Below are positions 1 through 7,867 of a DNA stretch of 64,000 nt, in pieces. Made by a program: the position numbers and the translations under genes. Position 1 is the first letter of the stretch. Every line of letters starts with the position of its first letter. The notes beneath the pieces are model-generated. The model saw only the letters and a program-made list of their open reading frames with translations. It did no database searches and was not told the DNA's origin. The DNA is from Streptomyces sp. V2I9 (GTDB lineage: Bacteria; Actinomycetota; Actinomycetes; Streptomycetales; Streptomycetaceae): NCBI RefSeq assembly GCF_030817475.1, contig NZ_JAUSZJ010000002.1:3982626-4046625 (forward strand). Reading direction: 5' to 3'.

Positions 1-1328
1 AGGTGCGCCCCGGCCAGGTCCACCATCCGCACCCGGCTCGTCACCAGCGCGGCGCACCCCGGCGTGCCGGGCAGCAGGGGGCGGATCTGGGCGGCGTCGT
101 GGGCGTTGTCCAGGAGGACCAGGACGCGACGGCCGTCCAGCGTCGAGCGGTACAGCGCGGCCCGTTCGTCCAGCGTGTCCGGGATCGCCGAGTCCGCCGT
201 CCCGAGCGCCCGCAGGAACGAGCCGAGCACGGTCTCCGGTTCCGCCGCGCGCGCGCCCGCCCCCTGGAGGTCCACGTAGAGCTGCCCGTCCGGGAAGTGC
301 GGGCGGGCCTGGTGGGCGACGTGGACCGCCAGCGTGGTCTTGCCGACGCCGCCGATCCCGGCCAGCGCGGAGACGGCCATCACCGAGCCCTCGGCGGTGG
401 CCAGCCGGCCGCCCAGCTCCGACACGAACGCGGTCCGCCCGGTGAAGTCGGGCACCGTCGCCGGGAGTTGTGCGGGCCGCAGCGGCGCGGGCGCGGGCGC
501 CGGCTCGTCCGCGGGGCGGGCCAGCTCCTCGTCGGCGCGCAGGATGCGCTGCTGGAGCTGGGCCAGTTCGGGGCGCGGGTCGACGCCCAGCTCCTCCGCG
601 AGGAGCCGGCGGGTGTCCGCGTACACCGCGAGCGCCTCGGCCTGCCGGCCGCTGCGGTACAGCGCCACCATCAGCAACTCCCGCAGCCGTTCCCGCAACG
701 GGTGCGCGGCGGTGAGCGCGGTCAGCTCGGAGACGGCCTCCGCGTGGCAGCCGACCTCCAGGTCCAGATCGAGCCGGGTCTCGGTGAGCTGGAGCCGCCA
801 CTCCTCCAGCCGGGTCCGCTGGTTGTCCGCGTACGGCCCCGGCACCGACGCCAGCGCCTCGCCGTCCCACAGCCCCAGCACCTTGTCGATCAGGGTGCGG
901 GCCTGGCCGCGGTCGCCGCACGCGCGGGCCTTCTCCGCCTCGGCGGCCAGGTCCTGGGCCAGCGTCAGGTCGAGCGCGCCCCGGTCGGTGCGGATCGCGT
1001 AGCCGCCGGACTCGCTCACCAGGGTGTCCTGGCCCAGCGTCTTGCGCAGCCGGGAGGCGTACGTGCGGATCGTGGCCAGTGCCTGCGAGGGCGGGTCCTC
1101 GCCCCAGAACGCGGCGATCAGCTCGTTCGCGGTGGCCGTCCGGCCCTCGCGCAGCAGCAGGGCGGCCAGCAGGGCGCGCTGCTGGGGAGAGCCGGAGGGG
1201 AGCAACTCCGAGCCGCGCCAGGCCCGTACGGGCCCGAGCACGGTGAACCTGAGGGTGTCCGCGGTAGCCGGTTGCTCCGGAGCGCGCTGCTCCGGTATGC
1301 GCACGCGTGGCCCGTCGTCACGGTCCAT
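1..1328 (-). CDS. SARP-family transcriptional regulator with BTAD and NB-ARC domains (3' part outside window)
   Basis: Pathway-type activator of the AfsR/SARP family. The 442 codons present begin at an ATG preceded by AGGGGG and read without a stop to the window edge. Residues about 25-105 form an OmpR-type winged-helix DNA-binding domain (with RFTVLGPVRAW and QQRALLAALLLREG), about 112-260 the bacterial transcriptional activation domain, and a P-loop ATPase starts near residue 324 with the Walker A motif GIGGVGKTT, followed by a Walker B-like RRVLVLLDNA. This is the layout of large AfsR-type SARPs rather than small RedD-type ones. Whether TPR repeats follow cannot be seen. The MerR gene lies upstream on the same strand, separated by a strong terminator, so this gene probably has its own promoter. 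Target genes are not evident from the window. Confidence 0.9.
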   Translation of the reverse strand, partial: MDRDDGPRVRIPEQRAPEQPATADTLRFTVLGPVRAWRGSELLPSGSPQQRALLAALLLREGRTATANELIAAFWGEDPPSQALATIRTYASRLRKTLGQDTLVSESGGYAIRTDRGALDLTLAQDLAAEAEKARACGDRGQARTLIDKVLGLWDGEALASVPGPYADNQRTRLEEWRLQLTETRLDLDLEVGCHAEAVSELTALTAAHPLRERLRELLMVALYRSGRQAEALAVYADTRRLLAEELGVDPRPELAQLQQRILRADEELARPADEPAPAPAPLRPAQLPATVPDFTGRTAFVSELGGRLATAEGSVMAVSALAGIGGVGKTTLAVHVAHQARPHFPDGQLYVDLQGAGARAAEPETVLGSFLRALGTADSAIPDTLDERAALYRSTLDGRRVLVLLDNAHDAAQIRPLLPGTPGCAALVTSRVRMVDLAGAH

Positions 1329-1645
1329 TGATGCCCCCTGTCCTGCTCGCCTGCCGGTCCCGCTCGTCTGCGGACCCAGCCGGTGGTGCCCGCGGTCCGT
1401 GATGCCCGCCCGCGCGGGGAAGGGCGTCGACGCATCCGGACGGCGCGGTACCGCTGGTATCGCGCTCAACAGTCTGCCTTGTTCCGGGCGGACTCGTCAG
1501 CAGTGGGTGATGCTCTGCACAAGGCTTCGACAACGATCCGGGAACGACGTGCCGCGCCGTGCCCCGTGTTCCCGCGCGCGGGGGAACCGGGAGACCGCGC
1601 CCGTACGGGGAGGAGCCGGTGGCCCCTCCCCGTACGGGCGCCGCG
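1329..1645. other. Intergenic region between the MerR and SARP genes
   Basis: No convincing reading frame. It holds the terminator of the MerR gene at 1597-1641 and the 5' region of the SARP gene, with its ribosome binding site AGGGGG just before the ATG. I could not identify a sure promoter. Confidence 0.5.
1597..1641 (-). terminator. Strong hairpin terminator after the MerR gene
   Basis: A 17-bp perfect stem (1597-1613 with 1625-1641) closes an 11-nt loop and starts 5 bases past the MerR stop codon. There is no long U-tract, as is usual for Streptomyces terminators. Confidence 0.75.
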
Positions 1646-2473
1646 TCAGGCCCTCGTCACCGGCTCCTGGAGCTCCGTCACCCACGCGCTCCGGTCCGGC
1701 GGGCACTCCAGGTTGACCTCGCGGGCGTAGCCCGTGGAGCGGTAGCCGTGGGTGTCGAGCCAGTGGGCCAGGGTCTGGGCGGCCGGCAGGACGTCGTCCA
1801 TCGCGCCCCGGTGCACGATCGTCGCCGCTTCGAACGGTGGCAGCTCCACCACGCTCACCCCGGTGTCCCCGACCGGGCCCACCGGGGCCGAGACGGTCAC
1901 TCCGGCGTGCACGGTGATCGCGCCCCCGCCCCCGGGGGCGTCCTCGTACCGGGCGATCCCGGGACCGGCGGGCCGCAGGCCCGCGCCCTCCAGGAGCGGG
2001 AGGAGCCGCTCGTACAGCGGGCCGATCACCGGCCCGATGTGGTGCGGCTCGTAACTGTCCGCCGTCCCGGTCAGTTCGGCCACCCGGACCGCCGGAACGG
2101 TCTTGATCACGACGTCGTCGGCAGGCATGCGCCCCTCGCTCTCGATCGACCGGAGCCTCGCCTCGACCCCGGCCAGCCGCGTCGCCGCGGCGGCCATCGC
2201 CTCCTCCAGCTCGGCCCGGCGCAGCCGCAGCATGCCGCGCAGCTCCTCCGGGCCCACCTGCTCGTCCAGGACCGCCGCCACCTGCCGGAGCGTGAAGCCG
2301 AGGTCCTTGAGCGCGATGATCCGGTTGAGCCGGGCGAGCTGGGCCGCGCCGTACAGGCGGTAGCCGGTGGCGGGGTCGGTGCGGTCCGGGTGCAGCAGCC
2401 CGACGGCGTCGTAGTGACGCAGCATCCGGGGCGACACCCGCCCGTACCTGGCGAAGTCTCCGATGGTGAACAT
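1646..2473 (-). CDS. MerR-family transcriptional regulator with GyrI-like effector domain
   Basis: 275-residue one-component regulator. The N-terminus (MFTIGDFARYGRVSPRMLRHYD, written here as two parts: MFTIGDFARY then GRVSPRMLRHYD) is a classic MerR winged-helix HTH, residues 1-70, followed by a helical linker and a GyrI-like small-molecule binding domain from about residue 120 to the end, containing YEPHHIGPVIGPLYERL. This is the layout of BltR/BmrR-type multidrug sensors. I chose the ATG at 2473 because GGGAG lies 5 bases upstream and the HTH begins at once; a start four codons upstream at 2485 is possible. Ligand and target are unknown. A strong hairpin terminator follows directly. Confidence 0.9.
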   Translation of the reverse strand: MFTIGDFARYGRVSPRMLRHYDAVGLLHPDRTDPATGYRLYGAAQLARLNRIIALKDLGFTLRQVAAVLDEQVGPEELRGMLRLRRAELEEAMAAAATRLAGVEARLRSIESEGRMPADDVVIKTVPAVRVAELTGTADSYEPHHIGPVIGPLYERLLPLLEGAGLRPAGPGIARYEDAPGGGGAITVHAGVTVSAPVGPVGDTGVSVVELPPFEAATIVHRGAMDDVLPAAQTLAHWLDTHGYRSTGYAREVNLECPPDRSAWVTELQEPVTRA

Positions 2474-2586
2474 GATGGCTCCCACTGCACGGCTTCACAC
2501 GGGGTCAAGGTCAAGCGCCGCCGCGCCCCGGTTCGCTTCCCGCGCCCGACCGGGGGCGGACCCGGACACCGGGCCGTACACAGGCA

Positions 2587-2626
2587 GGAGCCCCGTTCCT
2601 CCGCCGGAGCGAAGGAGCGGGGCTCC
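2587..2626 (-). terminator. Hairpin terminator after the cold-shock gene
   Basis: GGAGCCCCG (2587-2595) pairs with CGGGGCTCC (2618-2626), with a further inner stem, about 44 bases past the cold-shock stop codon on the minus strand. Confidence 0.6.
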
Positions 2627-2669
2627 TTGGGTACTGCTCTGTGCGACCGCGATCGGCCGACCCGGGCAA

Positions 2670-2873
2670 CTAGGCCGGGGTGACGTTCTCAGCCTGCGGA
2701 CCCTTGGGCCCCTGAGTGACGTCGAAGTTCACGACCTGGTTCTCCTCGAGGGAGCGGAACCCGGACGCGTTGATCGCGGAGTAGTGAACGAAGACATCCG
2801 GGCCGCCGCCGTCCTGGGCGATGAAGCCGAAGCCCTTTTCAGCGTTGAACCACTTGACGGTTCCGGTAGCCAT
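2670..2873 (-). CDS. Cold-shock-domain protein (CspA family)
   Basis: 67-residue single cold-shock domain, a five-stranded OB fold that binds single-stranded RNA or DNA and acts as an RNA chaperone in the cytoplasm. The two RNA-binding motifs are intact: RNP1 KGFGFI and RNP2 VFVHY. The reading frame opens further upstream, but the ATG at 2873 has AGGAGGG seven bases before it and gives the normal family length. The leader is unusually rich in A/T and carries a terminator-like hairpin (2929-2966), suggesting control at the RNA level. It lies next to mqnA, transcribed divergently, an arrangement I recall from S. coelicolor. Confidence 0.95.
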   Translation of the reverse strand: MATGTVKWFNAEKGFGFIAQDGGGPDVFVHYSAINASGFRSLEENQVVNFDVTQGPKGPQAENVTPA

Positions 2874-2926
2874 AAGCCCTCCTTGGGCCAAAGGGTTGCC
2901 CTGCTCCAGAACCTGCAAACAAGTCT

Positions 2927-2966
2927 GAAAACTACAAAAGCCTGCGGGTTACATGCTCCGCAGGCT
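2927..2966 (-). promoter_or_regulatory. Terminator-like hairpin inside the cold-shock leader
   Basis: On the minus strand AGCCTGCGG (2966-2958) and CCGCAGGCT (2947-2939) form a 9-bp perfect stem with a 10-nt loop, followed at once by TTTGTAGTTTT. It lies about 55-90 bases upstream of the start codon and downstream of the predicted promoter. It could be an attenuator, a temperature-responsive element, or the end of a short independent RNA. Confidence 0.55.
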
Positions 2967-3004
2967 CTGTACTGCAAGGGAAACCAAACTGCAACTTGGC
3001 GGCG

Positions 3005-3010
3005 AGCCTA
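3005..3010 (-). promoter_or_regulatory. Candidate -10 box for the cold-shock gene
   Basis: TAGGCT on the minus strand fits the TANNNT consensus of Streptomyces housekeeping promoters and would give a leader of about 125 bases. No good -35 hexamer is visible. Confidence 0.35.
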
Positions 3011-3262
3011 GCATGGGGTCTCCGCGGAGCGGTAGAGGGAAAGATCACTTCACCCGTAGGTTTGACGGCCCTGCCGGGCGTTCGGGGAGTGGCGTCCCGG
3101 AGCCCCTTCCGGGAGGGGTTCGGAGCGGGCGCGGCGGGGCGTCCCGGCCCGGCGCGGAGGGGGCGGGCGGACCGCTGTACGGGCCCGGGCGCGGGAGGGG
3201 CGCGCGGGGTCGGCGCGGAGGGGGCGGGCGGCCCCGGTGGTGCCTCCGGGCGGAGGCGGGTC

Positions 3263-3268
3263 TAGCCT
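3263..3268 (+). promoter_or_regulatory. Candidate -10 box of a leaderless mqnA transcript
   Basis: TAGCCT is followed by exactly six bases and then the GTG start codon of mqnA, so transcription would begin at or next to the start codon. No Shine-Dalgarno sequence lies at a usable distance (GGAGG is 18 bases upstream). Confidence 0.5.
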
Positions 3269-3274
3269 CACGAT

Positions 3275-4156
3275 GTGGACAATTCAACCGTCTCCCCCCG
3301 TGACGGCGACGAGCACCGTCGCAGCCGGCCCCGCGTCGGCCACATCCAGTTCCTGAACTGCCTCCCGCTCTACTGGGGCCTCGCGCGCACGGGAACCCTG
3401 CTCGACCTGGAGCTCTCCAAGGACACCCCGGAGCGGCTCAGCGAGCAGCTGGTCAGGGGAGACCTGGACATCGGCCCGGTCACCCTCGTGGAGTACCTGC
3501 GCAACGCCGACGACCTGGTGGCCTTCCCCGACATCGCGGTCGGCTGCGACGGGCCGGTCATGTCCTGCGTGATCGTCTCCCAGCTTCCGCTGGAGCGGCT
3601 GGACCGGGCGCGGGTGGCGCTCGGCTCGACCTCCCGCACCTCCGTGCGGCTGGCGCAGCTGCTGCTGGCCGAGCGGTACGGGGTCCGGCCCGACTACTAC
3701 ACCTGCCCGCCCGATCTGGGGCTGATGATGCAGGAGGCGGACGCCGCGGTGCTGATCGGCGATGCCGCGCTCCGCGCCAATCTGCACGACGCCCCCCGGC
3801 TCGGGCTCCAGGTCCACGACCTGGGCCAGATGTGGAAGGAGTGGACGGGGCTGCCGTTCGTCTTCGCCGTCTGGGCGGCCCGCAAGGACTACCTCGCCGC
3901 GCACCCGGAGCAGGCGGCCCAGGTCCACCAGGCGTTCCTGGCCTCGCGGGACCTCTCCCTGGAGGAGGTCGCCAAGGTCGCGGAGCAGGCCGCCCGCTGG
4001 GAGGCTTTCGACGCGGAGGTGCTGGAGGAGTACTTCACGACGCTCGACTTCCGCTTCGGCCCCGCCCAGCTCGCCGGCGTCCGCGAGTTCGCCCGCCGGA
4101 CGGGCCGGGACACCGGCTACCCGGCCGACGTCCGGGTGGAGCTGCTCGGCGGCTGA
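3275..4156 (+). CDS. mqnA: Chorismate dehydratase MqnA (futalosine menaquinone pathway)
   Basis: 293 residues. MqnA dehydrates chorismate to 3-[(1-carboxyvinyl)oxy]benzoate, the first committed step of the futalosine route to menaquinone. The family signature GHIQFLNCLPLYWGL is at residues 23-37, and the whole protein keeps the periplasmic-binding-protein-like fold length (about 270-290) and motifs such as GDLDIGPVTLVEYLRN and WKEWTGLPFVFAVWAA. It is cytoplasmic; no signal peptide is present. GTG at 3275 is the start; the gene appears leaderless. mqnC lies 2.5 kb downstream beyond a kinase gene, while mqnB and mqnD are not in this window. Confidence 0.95.
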   Translation: MDNSTVSPRDGDEHRRSRPRVGHIQFLNCLPLYWGLARTGTLLDLELSKDTPERLSEQLVRGDLDIGPVTLVEYLRNADDLVAFPDIAVGCDGPVMSCVIVSQLPLERLDRARVALGSTSRTSVRLAQLLLAERYGVRPDYYTCPPDLGLMMQEADAAVLIGDAALRANLHDAPRLGLQVHDLGQMWKEWTGLPFVFAVWAARKDYLAAHPEQAAQVHQAFLASRDLSLEEVAKVAEQAARWEAFDAEVLEEYFTTLDFRFGPAQLAGVREFARRTGRDTGYPADVRVELLGG

Positions 4157-4533
4157 GCCGCTCCGTGGGGGAATTCGCTTGCGCCTTCCACGAGGGCGCC
4201 CGGGAGGAGTACCGGAGGGGTGCCCGGGTAGAGGATCTTGGATAGGCATCCCACGACCGCGCTCAGGGAAAGCGTGCGCGAATCCCGCTCCGTTCACCGC
4301 TCCGGAATCCTTTCCGGGAGAGGGAATGGGGGCGGTGCACCAGCACATTCGCGCCTTTCCCTGTGGCGTAAAGATCCCGTCCTGACCGGAGAAGGGGGAA
4401 TGGTCCGGCCGTTTCCCGGTGACCGCGCCGGTGACGCCCCCTAGGCTTCGGTCCGGGCCGGACCGCCCACAGGCTCTACCGTCCACGGGTTCACGGGCCC
4501 ACCGTCCGCAGGGTTCACAGGGGGAGTCCAACG
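4157..4533. other. Intergenic region upstream of the membrane kinase gene
   Basis: No convincing gene. TAGGCT at 4442-4447 is a possible -10 box for the kinase gene, giving a leader of about 80 bases; two imperfect copies of a CCGTCC-CGGGTTCAC-type element follow it (about 4480-4520). Nothing else recognised. Confidence 0.4.
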
Positions 4534-6588
4534 ATGCAGCCGCTGGAAGCGGGCGAACCGCGCACCATCGGTGCCTACCGACTGCTCGGCAGGCTCGGCG
4601 CGGGCGGCATGGGCCGGGTGTATCTGGGGCGCAGCGCGGGCGGGCGCACGGTCGCGGTCAAGGTCGTCCACCCCCACTTCGCGCTCGACGAGCAGTTCCG
4701 CGCCCGGTTCCGGCGCGAGGTGGACTCCGCCCGGCGCATCGGGGCCCAGTGGACCGCCCCCGTCCTGGACGCGGACCCGGACGCGCCGGTGCCGTGGGTG
4801 GCGACCGGCTACGTGGCCGGGCCGCCGCTCTCCCAGGCGGTCACCGAGCACGGCCCGCTGCCCGAGCACGCGGTACGCGCCCTGGGCGCGGGTCTGGCCG
4901 AGGCGCTGGCCGCCGTGCACGGCCAGGGCATCGTCCACCGCGACGTGAAGCCGTCCAACGTGCTGCTCGCCCTCGACGGGCCCCGCCTCATCGACTTCGG
5001 CATCGCGCGGGCCCTCGGCGCGACCGTCTCGCTCACCTCCACCGGGGTGTCGGTCGGCTCGCCCGGTTACATGGCGCCCGAGCAGATCCGGGGTGTGGAC
5101 GTCTCCGGCGCCGCCGACGTCTTCTCGCTGGGCGCGGTCCTCGCGTACGCGGCGACGGGCGAGGCCCCCTTCCCCGGTGACTCCTCCGCCGTCCTCCTCT
5201 ACAAGGTGGTCCACGAGGAACCCGAGCTGGGCGATCTGGAGGGCGAACTGCGCGAGGTGGTCGCGGGCTGCCTGGCCAAGGACCCGGCGGCCCGCCCCGC
5301 CCCGGCCGACCTGGCACGGGCGCTCGCCCCGGACGGGGCGGCGGCGATGGTGGCGGGCGGCTGGCTGCCGGGCCCGCTGGTGAGCGAGGTCAGCCGGTCC
5401 GCGGTGGCGCTGCTGGATCTGGAGCCGCAGGACGGGCCGGTGCAGTCGGGGCCCGTGCCGTTCAGCAGCGCCTCGCTGGGCGCCGGGCCGGGAGCCGCCC
5501 TGCCGGGCCGGGCCGCAGGGGAGTTCGGACCGCCCGCCCCGGCCCCGCAGGACCCGGCGTACCGGACCCGGCGCCCCGACCAGGAAGCGTCGTACGGATC
5601 GCCGCGCCCCCGGGACGACGGGTACGGATCGCCGCGCTCCCGGGAAGCGCCGTACGGATCACCGCGCCCGCAGGAGGACGACGCGTACGGGACGCCCCGC
5701 CCGCAGGAGGCGCCGCAGGACGCGCCGTTCCGGGCGCCGCATCCGCAGGACGACGCGTACGGCACCCCGCATCCGCAGGACGACGGGTACGGGACGCCGC
5801 CCCCGCCCCCGCCCCCGACGCCTCCGCGCGCGAGGCCCGCCTCCACCTCGCCCCCGCCTCCCACGCATGCCGGTACCTACCGGCAGAGCAACGGCGACCG
5901 GGGGGCCGGCGCGGGCGGGCTGCCGGGGCAGCGCACCACCGACCCCCGCTTCTCGGTCACCGTCAGCGCCGAGGACGGGCCGGGCGCCGGGGAGCGCCGC
6001 GGCCGCCGGGTCAGCTGCACCGTCGCCCTGGCCGTGGCGGGCGCGCTCGCCGTCGTCACCCTCGGCACCGGTCTGCTCGACGGCTTCTTCCCGGACGGCG
6101 ACGCCGACCGGGGCACGGACGCGGCGGCGAAGCCGTCCGCCTCCGACTCCCCGCCGGGTGCCGGGAAGCCGACGCCCACCGGGTCCGGCGACGCGAGCGA
6201 GGCCCCGGCCGGCGCGCTGCCGAAGGCGTACGTCGGCACCTGGAAGGGCCCGGTCACCGAGCGGACGACCGGACAGCCCCACGGCACGCTCACCGCCGTC
6301 TTCACCGAGGGGAAACGCGGTGAGCGGGTCGTCCGGATGAGCACGACGATCTCCCAGCTCGGCGTCAGCGTCACCTGCAACAGCGTCGGCACGCTCGTCT
6401 CCGGTACCGCGAAGGAGCTGAACATCCGCGAGGCCACCGACCCGGACCGCCCCAGCACCCCCGGCCTGTGCACCACCACCGAGGCCGACCTGGTCTTCCG
6501 CCTCACCGGCGACGGCGCCCTGGACTACCGCTCGAAGGAACGCGCCGCCGGTCTCCCGTACGGGAGGCTCACCCGGTCCGGCGACTGA
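4534..6588 (+). CDS. Membrane-anchored serine/threonine protein kinase (PknB type)
   Basis: 684 residues. The kinase domain occupies residues 14-275: glycine loop LGAGGMGRV (21-29), ATP-anchoring Lys43, catalytic loop HRDVKPSN with Asp137, and DFG Asp154. A Pro/Gly/Tyr-rich linker (about 330-430) contains about six copies of a 10-11-residue unit of the form YG(S/T)PRPQ/D. One transmembrane helix lies at about 496-515, leaving a C-terminal domain of about 170 residues outside the cell that contains two cysteines. There are no PASTA repeats, so the outer domain is not a known muropeptide sensor. AGGGGGAG precedes the ATG. It sits between mqnA and mqnC with its own likely promoter, but its substrates are unknown. 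Confidence 0.93.
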   Translation: MQPLEAGEPRTIGAYRLLGRLGAGGMGRVYLGRSAGGRTVAVKVVHPHFALDEQFRARFRREVDSARRIGAQWTAPVLDADPDAPVPWVATGYVAGPPLSQAVTEHGPLPEHAVRALGAGLAEALAAVHGQGIVHRDVKPSNVLLALDGPRLIDFGIARALGATVSLTSTGVSVGSPGYMAPEQIRGVDVSGAADVFSLGAVLAYAATGEAPFPGDSSAVLLYKVVHEEPELGDLEGELREVVAGCLAKDPAARPAPADLARALAPDGAAAMVAGGWLPGPLVSEVSRSAVALLDLEPQDGPVQSGPVPFSSASLGAGPGAALPGRAAGEFGPPAPAPQDPAYRTRRPDQEASYGSPRPRDDGYGSPRSREAPYGSPRPQEDDAYGTPRPQEAPQDAPFRAPHPQDDAYGTPHPQDDGYGTPPPPPPPTPPRARPASTSPPPPTHAGTYRQSNGDRGAGAGGLPGQRTTDPRFSVTVSAEDGPGAGERRGRRVSCTVALAVAGALAVVTLGTGLLDGFFPDGDADRGTDAAAKPSASDSPPGAGKPTPTGSGDASEAPAGALPKAYVGTWKGPVTERTTGQPHGTLTAVFTEGKRGERVVRMSTTISQLGVSVTCNSVGTLVSGTAKELNIREATDPDRPSTPGLCTTTEADLVFRLTGDGALDYRSKERAAGLPYGRLTRSGD

Positions 6589-6660
6589 TCGCGCAGGGGG
6601 CTGGCGTACGCTGGATCGGTCCGTGGATCGTCGAAAATACCGCCGAAAGGTGACAGCCCG

Positions 6661-7860
6661 GTGACCGAGAAGGCCGACCTTCAGCCCGTCCTCGACCGAG
6701 CCGCCGAAGGCGGTCGGATCACCCCGGAGGAGGCGCTCGACCTCTACCGGTCCGCGCCGCTGCACGCCCTGGGCGCCGCCGCCGACGCCGTACGCCGCCG
6801 CCGCTACGCCGGTACGGAGCACATCGCGACGTACATCATCGAGCGCAACATCAACTACACCAACGTGTGCGTGACGGCCTGCAAGTTCTGCGCCTTCTAC
6901 GCCCCGCCCAAGGACACCGCCAAGGGCTGGACCCGCGACCTCGACGACATCCTGCGCCGCTGTGCGGAGACCGTGGAGCTGGGCGGCACCCAGATCATGT
7001 TCCAGGGCGGCCACCACCCGGACTTCGGCGTGGAGTACTACGAGGAGCACTTCTCCGCGATCAAGAAGGCGTTCCCGCAGCTCGTCATCCACTCGCTGGG
7101 CGCCTCCGAGATCGAGCACATGGCCCGGATCTCCCAGGTCTCCGCCGAGGAGGCCATCCGCCGCATCCACGCCGCCGGGCTCGACTCCTTCGCGGGCGCG
7201 GGCGCCGAACTGCTGCCCGCCCGGCCGCGCACCGCCATCGCCCCGCTCAAGGAGTCCGGCGAGCGCTGGCTGGAGATCATGGAGATCGCCCACGGCCTCG
7301 GCGTCGAGTCGACCTCCACCATGCTGATGGGGACCGGCGAGACCAACGCCGAGCGCATCGAGCACCTGCGGATGATCCGGGACGTGCAGGACCGCACGGG
7401 CGGCTTCCGCGCCTTCATCCCGTACACCTACCAGCCGGAGAACAACAAGCTGAAGGGGCAGACGCAGGCCACCCTCTTCGAGTACCTGCGGATGATCGCC
7501 ATCGCCCGGCTCTTCCTCGACAACGTCGCCCACATCCAGGGCTCCTGGCTGACCACCGGCAAGGAGGTCGGCCAGCTGTCGCTGCACTACGGCGCGGACG
7601 ACCTCGGCTCGATCATGCTGGAGGAGAACGTCGTCTCCTCGGCCGGGGCCAGGCACCGCTCCAACCGGCTGGAGATCATCGACCTGATCCGCAAGGCGGA
7701 CCGGGTCCCCGCCCAGCGCGCCACGACGTACGAGCACCTCGTCGTGCACGACGACCCGGCGATGGACCCGGTCGACGAGCGCGTCGTCTCGCACATCTCG
7801 TCCACCGCGATCGAGGGCGGCACGGCCCACCCGGAGCTCAAGCTCCTCAACGCCAACTGA
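6661..7860 (+). CDS. mqnC: Cyclic dehypoxanthinyl futalosine synthase MqnC (radical SAM)
   Basis: 399 residues. Radical-SAM enzyme that cyclises dehypoxanthine futalosine to the cyclic form in menaquinone synthesis. The three cysteines that hold the 4Fe-4S cluster are C70, C74 and C77 in NVCVTACKFCAFYAPP. Length and downstream motifs (GGTQIMFQGGHHPDFG, SLGASEIEHMA, PYTYQPENN) fit the MqnC/CofH superfamily, and the context with mqnA and menG favours MqnC over MqnE or CofH. GTG at 6661 is preceded by GAAAGGTGA. TACGCT at 6607-6612 could be a -10 box. The next gene follows after only seven bases and is probably co-transcribed. Confidence 0.95.
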   Translation: MTEKADLQPVLDRAAEGGRITPEEALDLYRSAPLHALGAAADAVRRRRYAGTEHIATYIIERNINYTNVCVTACKFCAFYAPPKDTAKGWTRDLDDILRRCAETVELGGTQIMFQGGHHPDFGVEYYEEHFSAIKKAFPQLVIHSLGASEIEHMARISQVSAEEAIRRIHAAGLDSFAGAGAELLPARPRTAIAPLKESGERWLEIMEIAHGLGVESTSTMLMGTGETNAERIEHLRMIRDVQDRTGGFRAFIPYTYQPENNKLKGQTQATLFEYLRMIAIARLFLDNVAHIQGSWLTTGKEVGQLSLHYGADDLGSIMLEENVVSSAGARHRSNRLEIIDLIRKADRVPAQRATTYEHLVVHDDPAMDPVDERVVSHISSTAIEGGTAHPELKLLNAN

Positions 7861-7867
7861 CGCCCCT

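Larger units (their letters stand above)
2874..3274. other. Divergent promoter region between the cold-shock gene and mqnA
   Basis: Contains a possible cold-shock promoter (TAGGCT, 3005-3010, minus strand), its leader hairpin, and the likely leaderless mqnA promoter (3263-3268). Between them lies a very G-rich tract on the plus strand with a 20-bp direct repeat (3151-3170 and 3212-3231, 61 bases apart) and several G-runs that could form quadruplexes. No reading frame here looks real. Confidence 0.5.
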
